Assembly: GCA_947178015.1 (NCBI GenBank)
Contig: CAMWWW010000127.1
Span: forward strand, 1 to 6,779
Direction: 5' to 3'
Source: an uncultured Clostridia bacterium
GTDB taxonomy: Bacteria > Bacillota > Clostridia > Lachnospirales > Lachnospiraceae
Length of the DNA: 6,779 bases
Position 1 is the stretch's first letter; each line of letters starts with the position of its first letter. A model generated the notes under the pieces. It searched no databases. It was not told where the DNA came from and saw nothing but the letters and a program-made list of their open reading frames with translations. The translations under genes and the position numbers were made by a program. Of the stretch, positions 1-4,404 are shown piece after piece.

Positions 1-1
1 C

Positions 2-115
2 AGAACACTTGATAAACAACGCCTGCAAGAGTACATCGGTACTTTTGACAGGCGTTTGATGTTATCGGTGGATAAAGCGTTAGCTGTCGGCATCGGCGTT
101 TCAAAAAAGGACTAA
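2..115 (+). CDS. PemK/MazF family toxin (type II toxin-antitoxin), C-terminal 37 residues only
   Basis: The open frame enters from the left edge and ends at TAA (113-115). The visible residues begin RTLDKQRLQEYIGTFD and end in GVSKKD. The pattern (I)RT.DK.RL.EYIG, followed by a helix with V..AL, is the usual C-terminal part of MazF/PemK endoribonucleases. These toxins cut mRNA at short sequences and are held inactive by a small antitoxin normally encoded just upstream, here out of view. The catalytic N-terminal part is not visible, so activity cannot be judged. Single MazF-like genes are common cargo near recombinase genes of Clostridia elements. The gene contains a long hairpin (18-56), described separately. 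The family call rests on 37 residues and is fairly but not fully secure. Confidence 0.7.
   Translation, partial: RTLDKQRLQEYIGTFDRRLMLSVDKALAVGIGVSKKD
18..56 (+). repeat. Near-perfect 17-bp hairpin inside the toxin coding sequence
   Basis: Left arm 18-34 (AACGCCTGCAAGAGTAC) pairs with right arm 39-56 around a 4-nt loop (ATCG, 35-38). The stem has 17 pairs, one G-T wobble and a single bulged A at 48. No T-run follows, so it is not an ordinary terminator. It lies wholly inside the codons for the toxin's KQRLQEYIGTFDRRL stretch. A stem this long is unlikely by chance, but its role is unknown. Confidence 0.75.
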
Positions 116-160
116 CCCTCTCGTTATATCGTACAAACCCTAATGCATACATTTATAGCG

Positions 161-166
161 AGGTGG
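161..166 (+). promoter_or_regulatory. Ribosome binding site of the 66-aa protein, deciding a TTG start
   Basis: AGGTGG lies 9 nt before the TTG at 176. A nearer ATG at 172 opens a frame that stops after five codons (MIEVS), so TTG at 176 is the start that gives a protein. The two overlapping starts are odd and may lower translation of the small protein. Confidence 0.5.
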
Positions 167-175
167 TGTTGATGA

Positions 176-376
176 TTGAAGTGTCGTGAGTTTGTCTATG
201 TCGGAGAGCCTGCTCCGCAGATTACTGAACAGGAACACGCAGCGTTTTATCTGCGATTTCAAAAGTCAATACTTGCTTCTCTGGAAAAAAAGAAGCTCTT
301 GACCCATTCGCAATATAATCGCTGCATAGAAGAAATGGAAAAACAATACAACGGGAAAAACCACAGCCAAGCCTAA
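176..376 (+). CDS. Small recombinase-associated protein with SHOCT-like C-terminal helices (66 aa)
   Basis: I do not recognise a characterised function. The 66-residue protein starts at TTG (176). It has a short N-terminal strand-like part (MKCREFVYVGEPAP, about residues 1-14), then an amphipathic helix (about 20-38, FYLRFQKSILASLEKK) and a second helix (about 42-60, THSQYNRCIEEMEKQY). The pattern of a short helix, 'LLT..QY' and a second helix resembles the SHOCT domain or similar small helix pairs that often precede serine recombinases in Clostridia elements. There is no signal peptide or membrane segment. It sits between the toxin gene and the recombinase in the same direction, with a hairpin terminator over its stop codon. 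A helper or regulatory role for the recombinase is only a guess from position. Confidence 0.6.
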   Translation: MKCREFVYVGEPAPQITEQEHAAFYLRFQKSILASLEKKKLLTHSQYNRCIEEMEKQYNGKNHSQA

Positions 377-390
377 CCGCTTGGCTCTTT
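365..390 (+). terminator. Hairpin terminator spanning the stop codon of the small protein
   Basis: AGCCAAGC (365-372) pairs perfectly with GCTTGGCT (379-386) around a 6-nt loop. The loop contains the TAA stop (374-376) of the 66-aa protein, and CTTT follows. The 8-bp GC-rich stem fits an intrinsic terminator, but the T-run is short, so it probably separates the upstream genes from the recombinase only in part. Confidence 0.5.
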
Positions 391-425
391 ACATATAGAC
401 ATGTGCCATTTGAAAATTTGCACAT

Positions 426-454
426 TCGACATACCATCTCAAATTACTTATACT
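426..454 (+). promoter_or_regulatory. Predicted SigA-type promoter of the recombinase gene
   Basis: TCGACA (426-431) matches the -35 consensus TTGACA at 5 of 6 bases. It is followed after exactly 17 nt by TATACT (449-454), 5 of 6 bases of TATAAT. Transcription would start near 461, within a 16-nt palindrome. The recombinase ATG follows at 489. Confidence 0.55.
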
Positions 455-455
455 A

Positions 456-471
456 CGACAAGAGCTTGTCG
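456..471 (+). promoter_or_regulatory. Palindrome at the predicted recombinase transcription start
   Basis: CGACAAGAGCTTGTCG has 7-bp arms around a central AG. It lies immediately 3' of the predicted -10 and overlaps the expected start site, a place where a dimeric repressor would block transcription. It also ends just before the AAAGGAG ribosome site (474-480), so it could act in the mRNA leader instead. No binding protein can be named. Confidence 0.4.
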
Positions 472-488
472 GGAAAGGAGCTATTCTT

Positions 489-2186
489 ATGTCAGTAGAT
501 AAATACGAAACCTTAAATCAAGAAAGAAAAATACAGCATACAAAGAAAAAGGTTGCTGCCTATTGCCGTGTTTCCACAGACAATGAAGACCAAGCAAATT
601 CCTTTGAAAGTCAGCAACGCTATTTTAGACAGTATATAGAGCGTAATCCAGATTGGGAGCTATATGAGATTTTTGCCGATGAAGGCATTTCTGGCACGAA
701 CACCAAAAAGCGTAAAGAGTTTAACCGAATGATTGCGTGTGCCAAAAACGGCGATTTTAATTTGATTATCACAAAGGAAATTTCCCGCTTTGCGAGAAAT
801 ACCCTCGACAGCATATTTTATACTCGTGATCTCAAAAAACACGGTGTTGGCGTTATTTTTATGAATGACGGCATTAATACAATGGACGGTGATGCGGAGC
901 TTCGCCTTGCCATAATGTCCTCTATCGCGCAGGAGGAAAGCCGCAAGACTTCCGAGCGTGTGAAATGGGGACAGAAACGCCAGATGGAGCAAGGTGTTGT
1001 GTTTGGGCGGAGTATGCTCGGCTATGATGTAAAAGACGGCAAAATGACAATCAATGAGGAAGGTGCAAAAATTGTCCGCCTTATCTTCCACAAATTTGTA
1101 GACGAGGGAAAAGGAACTCATGTTATCGCCCGTGAGCTTCGGGAAGAAGGCATCGAGCCTATGAGGGTTAAGGAATGGCAAAACACCGTCATTCTTCGTG
1201 TTATTCGTAATGAGAAATACTGCGGTGACTTAGTGCAAAAGAAAACCTATACGCCAGACTTTTTATCTCACGAAAAGAAATACAACCGAGGGCAGGAGGA
1301 ATTTGTTATCATCAAAGACCACCATGAGCCGATTATCTCCCGTGAGCTATTCGATAAGGCAAACCGTATTTTAGATGAAAAGTCGCTCTCACAAGAGGGC
1401 AAGGCAAAACATAGTAACCGTTACCCTTTCTCTGGAAAAATCAAGTGCGGCAGATGTAGTGCAAGCTATGTTGCCAGATACAAAACCCGAAAAAATGGCA
1501 GTAAATACAAAACATGGCGTTGTTTTGAGGGAGCAAAGCACGGAAGTCCCCATGTTGATAAAACAGGAAATCAAGTCGGCTGCTCTGGAACAAGTATCCG
1601 AAATGAAGAAATCATCCACATTATGTACCTTGTCTGCAAACAGCTCGAACTTGACCGCCAGAAAATATCCGATAACTTAATTAAGACGATTAACAAGGTT
1701 ATTTCAATGGATATAACAGGAGCGGACGCAAATGCTCTGGCAGAAAAAATTGATGCGGCAAAGAAAAAACGTACCGATTTGATTGACCTCTATACAAGCG
1801 GTGCTATTAACCGAGATGAGTTTTCTTCTCTTAGGGCGAAATATGACGCTGAAATCGACAGCTTGAAATCTATGGTGGAGAGTATTGAAAAACAACCGAA
1901 AGCCAAACATAAGCAACAGGAATTGACGGCGGATATTCAAACCGCCGTTAATGAGCTTATCAGCGGAATTGAGTACGAAGATGAATTTTATACACAGCTT
2001 CTTGATAAAATAGTAATCAACGACAGAGACAACATAGATGTATATTTGAATATGCTCCCACTCAAATGGAGCTACACGGTTGCAAAAGCATCAAAAAAAG
2101 CGGTTGCCCCTAAAAGGAACATTTTAGAGGCTTCACTACCTATATCTGTCAAAAGCCCTGCCACCTCTCTATATGGCATTACATAG
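489..2186 (+). CDS. Large serine recombinase (site-specific integrase/excisionase of the element)
   Basis: The 565-residue protein is a large serine recombinase of the TndX/TnpX type, which cuts and rejoins DNA at attachment sites through a covalent serine link. The resolvase domain (about residues 20-170) has the catalytic motif YCRVST with Ser29, then DEGISG and EISRFARN. The recombinase DNA-binding domain spans about 180-290. A zinc ribbon follows with Cys320, Cys323, Cys345 and Cys365, and then a lysine- and glutamate-rich coiled coil (about 415-475). The length is in the usual range for the family (about 500-700). The start is ATG at 489, with AAAGGAG 8 nt upstream. The gene reads outward, and its last 16 or so codons, from about 2138 to the TAG at 2184-2186, are host cotJC DNA read in antisense. 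The native C-terminus in the excised element would therefore differ. Confidence 0.93.
   Translation: MSVDKYETLNQERKIQHTKKKVAAYCRVSTDNEDQANSFESQQRYFRQYIERNPDWELYEIFADEGISGTNTKKRKEFNRMIACAKNGDFNLIITKEISRFARNTLDSIFYTRDLKKHGVGVIFMNDGINTMDGDAELRLAIMSSIAQEESRKTSERVKWGQKRQMEQGVVFGRSMLGYDVKDGKMTINEEGAKIVRLIFHKFVDEGKGTHVIARELREEGIEPMRVKEWQNTVILRVIRNEKYCGDLVQKKTYTPDFLSHEKKYNRGQEEFVIIKDHHEPIISRELFDKANRILDEKSLSQEGKAKHSNRYPFSGKIKCGRCSASYVARYKTRKNGSKYKTWRCFEGAKHGSPHVDKTGNQVGCSGTSIRNEEIIHIMYLVCKQLELDRQKISDNLIKTINKVISMDITGADANALAEKIDAAKKKRTDLIDLYTSGAINRDEFSSLRAKYDAEIDSLKSMVESIEKQPKAKHKQQELTADIQTAVNELISGIEYEDEFYTQLLDKIVINDRDNIDVYLNMLPLKWSYTVAKASKKAVAPKRNILEASLPISVKSPATSLYGIT
2110..2127. repeat. Short inverted repeat at the element end, possible recombinase arm site
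   Basis: CTAAAA (2110-2115) and TTTTAG (2122-2127) flank GGAACA, about 10 bp inside the inferred boundary. Attachment sites of large serine recombinases contain imperfect inverted arms, so this may be part of the site. It is short and AT-rich, so chance is possible. Confidence 0.3.
2128..2150. other. Junction of element and host (attachment site) inside cotJC
   Basis: Read on the - strand, the codons for GLLTDIG end at 2138, and AGT GAA (2132-2137) can still be read as part of the family's 'DIG(T/S)E' motif. Beyond that, the expected E-(L/F)-AH continuation is replaced by ASKMFLL. The crossover therefore lies at roughly 2128-2140. No direct repeat can be checked because the other junction is outside the window. 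Confidence 0.75.
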
Positions 2187-2324
2187 CGCTGTGACAAATA
2201 TCTCATACTTGCCGCCAGTTCTCCATCTGGACCACCAAACTGACTCATAATCACCATGGCAATCTTAGGATCTGGATTTTTGATCTTAATTGGATATTGT
2301 AAGCGTTTTTCATAATTCCACATA

Positions 2325-2582
2325 TTAACAGCCCTCCATTTCCCACGGCCATGGCGTCTTTACCCATGCCCACTGATTTGACACATCCACCTGATCCGCA
2401 CTGAGAGGACCAAAATGAATGGTATAATCCTTCACCAGCTTCGCATATAATTTACGGAAGGACTCATAATAAGCAAGTGCCTCCTCATCACACGGATGGG
2501 TATCCAAATACAGCACTACATCATCAATAGCAAAGCCTGCCTCATAGATTTGCTGCATTAAACGTCTCTGCTCCATATTCAT
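2325..2582 (-). CDS. cotJB: Spore coat protein CotJB
   Basis: This 85-residue protein is a small structural partner of CotJC in the spore coat. Family marks are an N-terminal helix (QRRLMQQIYEAGFAIDDVVLYLDTHP), the conserved DTHPCDEEAL..Y segment (about residues 24-36), and the aromatic end W.WV.TPWPWE (about 71-82), which is typical of CotJB. It has no signal peptide or membrane segment. The ATG at 2580-2582 overlaps the cotJA stop as ATGA, and AAAGGAGC lies 8 nt upstream; a longer reading that starts at 2654 has no support. The ATGA overlap and the 1-nt gap to cotJC indicate one translationally coupled operon. In Bacillus, CotJA and CotJC depend on each other for assembly, so losing CotJC would probably also affect the other products. 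Confidence 0.93.
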   Translation of the reverse strand: MNMEQRRLMQQIYEAGFAIDDVVLYLDTHPCDEEALAYYESFRKLYAKLVKDYTIHFGPLSADQVDVSNQWAWVKTPWPWEMEGC

Positions 2583-2833
2583 TTGACACAGCTCCTTTCC
2601 ATCAGCGGAAGATTTAATTCCGGGAATATCGTGCCAATGCTTAATGCTTTGCACGGCTCATAGGTTTCCTTCCAGTGCTGCCACGGCACATATGCCATTG
2701 CCAGCGCCATTCCATCTAACTGACTATCTACATGACAACAATCCTTTCTCATTCCTCTGCGATTGTTCTCTATATTTTGACAAGAACCTTGCATCCTATT
2801 TCTATAGTATGGGTTGCGACAATTATTATCCAA
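2579..2833 (-). CDS. cotJA: Spore coat associated protein CotJA, with a TTG start
   Basis: This is the first gene of the cotJ operon and encodes 84 residues. The N-terminal half is rich in Asn, Arg and Cys (NNCRNPYYRNR...CQNIENNRR) and looks disordered. The conserved core is in the second half: LAMAYVPWQHWKETYEP followed by CKALSIGTIFPELNLPL, which is the hallmark of CotJA. The start is taken as TTG at 2831-2833 because AAGGGAG (2842-2848) lies 8 nt upstream. The next ATG is 14 codons in (MQGSCQN) and lacks an obvious ribosome site. The stop overlaps the cotJB start. Expression is expected in the mother cell during sporulation; a CATACTAT element upstream supports this. Confidence 0.9.
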   Translation of the reverse strand: MDNNCRNPYYRNRMQGSCQNIENNRRGMRKDCCHVDSQLDGMALAMAYVPWQHWKETYEPCKALSIGTIFPELNLPLMERSCVK

Positions 2834-2841
2834 TTGAATAA

Positions 2842-2848
2842 CTCCCTT
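2842..2848 (-). promoter_or_regulatory. Ribosome binding site supporting the TTG start of cotJA
   Basis: On the - strand AAGGGAG lies 8 nt before TTG (2833-2831). No in-frame ATG or GTG lies between them, so TTG is the best start. Confidence 0.6.
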
Positions 2849-2899
2849 CTTGACAGTCCACCATCCCTTTACAATGGCGTCTGTTTACCTTACATAAAC

Positions 2900-2928
2900 A
2901 TAGTATGAAACGATCGACATTCTGTGTC
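2900..2928 (-). promoter_or_regulatory. Putative sporulation (mother-cell sigma) promoter of cotJABC
   Basis: On the - strand CATACTAT (2907-2900) resembles the -10 of SigE/SigK-type promoters (CATAC..T), about 67 nt before the cotJA start. A -35 is not clear: GTATGACA lies upstream, but its spacing is longer than the usual 13-18 nt. In Bacillus subtilis cotJABC is SigE-dependent, which fits the -10. A CGATCG palindrome lies at 2911-2916. Confidence 0.4.
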
Positions 2929-2945
2929 ATACCCCTAGCAAAAAT

Positions 2946-3133
2946 TTCCTTACACATCCCTGTAATATCGAGTAAAGGGATTTCTTTCCCCTTTACTCGC
3001 CGCGCGGGATGTGTGCTGCATCAGCAGCTCTTTCCTTACACATCCCTGTAATATCGAGTAAAGGGATTTCTTTCCCTTTACTCGCTGCGCGGGATGTGTG
3101 CTGCGTCAGCAGCTCTTTCCTTGCACATCCCTG
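2946..3133. repeat. Two tandem 85-bp hairpin-forming repeats plus an 18-bp partial third copy
   Basis: Unit 1 (2946-3030) and unit 2 (3031-3115) differ at two positions; a third copy (3116-3133) is cut after 18 bp. Each unit contains nested inverted repeats: an inner 12-bp stem (CGAGTAAAGGGA with TCCCTTTACTCG, 6-nt loop), an outer 9-bp stem (ACACATCCC with GGGATGTGT), and a small GCTGC/GCAGC hairpin at the end. It fills most of the gene-free space between the efp terminator and the cotJ promoter. It has no coding potential and no T-run, so it is not a plain terminator. It looks like a REP- or MITE-type intergenic palindromic element. Confidence 0.85.
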
Positions 3134-3138
3134 CGCAT

Positions 3139-3174
3139 AAAAAAACGCAGCCATCCTCAACAAAGATAACTGCG
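3139..3174 (-). terminator. Intrinsic terminator downstream of efp
   Basis: On the - strand CGCAGTTATC (3174-3165) pairs with GATGGCTGCG (3155-3146) through 10 pairs, two of them G-T, around a 9-nt loop. Seven Ts follow (3145-3139). It lies about 27 nt after the efp stop codon and ends that transcript before the 85-bp repeats. Confidence 0.85.
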
Positions 3175-3201
3175 GTTTTCCCCATCCTTATTTTTTAAAA
3201 C

Positions 3202-3759
3202 TTACACTCTGGACATATATTCTCCAGTTCTAGTATCGATCTTAATCTTCTCGCCCTGTTCCACAAATAGCGGCACAGCCACAACAGCACCTGTCTCCAC
3301 CGTTGCAGGCTTGGACGCACCTGTTGCAGTATCTCCCTTAAAGCCCGGCTCTGTATCTGTGATCTCCAGCTCCACAAAAAGCGGAGGCTCCACAGCAAAT
3401 ACATTTCCATTGTAGGAGCAGATCTTCACCATCTCATTCTCCTTTACAAACTTGAGGGAATTTCCAATATCATCTGCACTCAGCGCGATCTGCTCATAGG
3501 TATTCACATCCATAAAATGAAACAATTCCCCATCTGAATACAGATACTGCATATCATTTCTGTCAATGCGTGCTGTGGGGAACTTTTCATTCGGTCTGAA
3601 GGCTTTTTCCACAACACCTCCATTAATAATATTCTTAAGCTTCGTTCTGACAAATGCAGCACCTTTTCCCGGCTTTACATGCTGAAATTCAACAATCTGA
3701 TATACATTTCCTTCAATCTCAACTGTAATGCCATTTCTAAAATCGCCTGCCTGAATCAT
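3202..3759 (-). CDS. efp: Translation elongation factor P
   Basis: EF-P binds ribosomes stalled at proline runs and promotes peptide-bond formation. The 185-residue protein has the standard three beta-barrel domains: KOW-like N-terminal domain (about 1-60), OB domain (about 66-125) and C-terminal domain (about 130-185). The tip loop HVKPGKGAAFVRTK (27-40) has Lys32 at the usual modification site. The C-terminal signature (TGASKPATVETGAVVAVPLFV) is intact. The KPGKG loop is of the type modified with 5-aminopentanol in Bacillus, not the Arg32 type; no modifying enzyme is in the window. The start ATG has AAGGAGG about 11 nt upstream, a slightly long spacing. It has its own promoter after aroK and a strong terminator after its stop. 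Confidence 0.97.
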   Translation of the reverse strand: MIQAGDFRNGITVEIEGNVYQIVEFQHVKPGKGAAFVRTKLKNIINGGVVEKAFRPNEKFPTARIDRNDMQYLYSDGELFHFMDVNTYEQIALSADDIGNSLKFVKENEMVKICSYNGNVFAVEPPLFVELEITDTEPGFKGDTATGASKPATVETGAVVAVPLFVEQGEKIKIDTRTGEYMSRV

Positions 3760-3789
3760 ATATAACTATTCCTCCTTAGAATTTCTTAC

Positions 3790-3821
3790 TATAGTGTATA
3801 CTATAATCTAAATTTTTTCAA
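3790..3821 (-). promoter_or_regulatory. SigA-type promoter of efp, with a palindrome over the -10
   Basis: On the - strand TTGAAA (3821-3816) is followed after exactly 17 nt by TACACT (3798-3793). The -10 lies within an inverted repeat, TATAGT-GTAT-ACTATA on the + strand (3790-3805). The -35 begins about 10 nt after the aroK stop, so efp can be transcribed separately from the aro genes. The palindrome may be an operator or just an AT-rich promoter. Confidence 0.65.
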
Positions 3822-3831
3822 CCATTTTTTG

Positions 3832-4353
3832 CTATCCCATGCTCTGCAACCAGACTCGTTCTATTTCCTGCGCGATCTCCTGCGCTGTCTTGCCGTCTGT
3901 TTTTATAGATACAGACGCTGCCATGCGATACAATGGGTCCCTTATTTCCAGCATCTGCTCCACCTTCTTAGATAATTCCTGTCCCTGAAGCAATGGCCGC
4001 TCCTCCGAGCCTGCCACACGTTCTACTATTGTCTCCCTTAAAGCAGTCAGATATACTACCGTTCCAAGCTTTTTTAGCAATTCTCTGTTTCTCTCTCTGA
4101 TTGGAAGCCCTCCGCCCACAGAAAGAACTACATCCGCAAGCCCATGATCCAGAAGCTTTTCAAGAAGTGCCGTCTCCATATCGCGAAACTTTTCCTCGCC
4201 GTCCTGCTCGAAAATTGTGCGGATGTTTCGGTTTTCCTGCTCCTCTATCATTCTATCTGTATCCATAAAAGGACAAGAAAGCTGCTCTGCCAGAAGCTTC
4301 CCAACCGTTGTCTTGCCGGCTCCCATATATCCGATCAATATAATAGGCTGCAT
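3832..4353 (-). CDS. aroK: Shikimate kinase
   Basis: It phosphorylates shikimate at the 3-OH with ATP, step five of the chorismate (aromatic amino acid) pathway, in the cytosol. Taken as 173 residues from MQPIIL, it has the Walker A motif GYMGAGKT (8-15), shikimate-binding Asp33 (DTDRMIEE), Arg57 (EKFRDME) and Gly80-82 (SVGGGLP). It also has the LID arginine at 120 (SEERPLL) and Arg139 (IRDPLYR), so all expected catalytic residues are present and the length is normal. The start at 4353 is preferred to an ATG four codons upstream because GGAGAG (4363-4358) lies just before it; the upstream ATG has no ribosome site. It follows aroE, the preceding pathway enzyme, after 51 nt. Confidence 0.96.
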   Translation of the reverse strand: MQPIILIGYMGAGKTTVGKLLAEQLSCPFMDTDRMIEEQENRNIRTIFEQDGEEKFRDMETALLEKLLDHGLADVVLSVGGGLPIRERNRELLKKLGTVVYLTALRETIVERVAGSEERPLLQGQELSKKVEQMLEIRDPLYRMAASVSIKTDGKTAQEIAQEIERVWLQSMG

Positions 4354-4357
4354 TTTA

Positions 4358-4363
4358 CTCTCC
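4358..4363 (-). promoter_or_regulatory. Ribosome binding site that fixes the aroK start
   Basis: On the - strand GGAGAG is separated by TAAA from the ATG at 4353-4351. It overlaps the alternative ATG at 4365-4363, which argues against that upstream start. Confidence 0.65.
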
Positions 4364-4404
4364 ATTTCTGTGCTGCATTTTACACAATGTGAACACTATA
4401 TGTT

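Larger units (their letters stand above)
1..2137 (+). mobile_element. Right-hand end of an integrated element carrying a large serine recombinase
   Basis: This is the terminal part of an integrative element that extends off the left edge. It carries a MazF-like toxin end, a small helical protein and a large serine recombinase whose 3' end reaches the boundary. The boundary is placed at about 2128-2140. On the - strand to its right, cotJC reads normally up to GLLTDIGSE; to its left the same frame becomes unrelated sequence and stops at 2072. A recombinase gene at the extreme end of the element, reading outward, is usual for serine-recombinase ICEs and mobilisable transposons of Firmicutes. Conjugation or relaxase genes would lie outside the window, so ICE, mobilisable element and skin-like element cannot be told apart. 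The exact crossover dinucleotide cannot be fixed without the other end. Confidence 0.85.
2072..2323 (-). pseudogene. cotJC: cotJC, spore coat manganese-catalase-like protein, cut short by element insertion
   Basis: CotJC is a spore-coat protein related to manganese catalases, about 190 residues when complete and made in the mother cell with CotJA and CotJB. Here only about 63 residues are native (MWNYEKRLQYP..., GGPDGELAASMRYLSQRY, GLLTDIGSE). They are followed by about 20 unrelated residues from the element and a TAG at 2072-2074. The family sequence after 'TDIGTE' normally runs into E-(L/F)-A-H-L-E, whose Glu and His belong to the metal-binding site. The cut therefore removes the di-manganese centre and most of the fold. 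The start ATG (2321-2323) has GGAGGG upstream and lies 1 nt after the cotJB stop. The missing part is expected at the far end of the element. Function in this form is very unlikely. Confidence 0.9.

Noticed and set aside
172..189. ATG at 172 as the start of the small protein
   Set aside because: That frame stops after five codons (MIEVS); the long frame needs the TTG at 176.
660..1181. A 173-aa open frame on the - strand inside the recombinase gene
   Set aside because: It is antisense to a well-conserved catalytic domain, has no recognisable motif, and is explained as a shadow of the + strand gene.
2583..2654. Upstream extension of cotJB by 24 residues
   Set aside because: The extension lies wholly within cotJA and lacks a ribosome site, while the ATGA overlap start has one and fits the family length.
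2946..3133. The tandem repeats read as a CRISPR array
   Set aside because: Only two full units, repeated without unique spacers; the whole 85 bp is repeated, so there is no repeat-spacer pattern.
3195..3410. 71-aa - strand frame overlapping efp
   Set aside because: It is another frame of the efp coding sequence, rich in Trp, Arg and Leu, with no family resemblance.
4354..4365. Longer shikimate kinase start (MESK)
   Set aside because: No ribosome site upstream of it; GGAGAG sits correctly for the next ATG.
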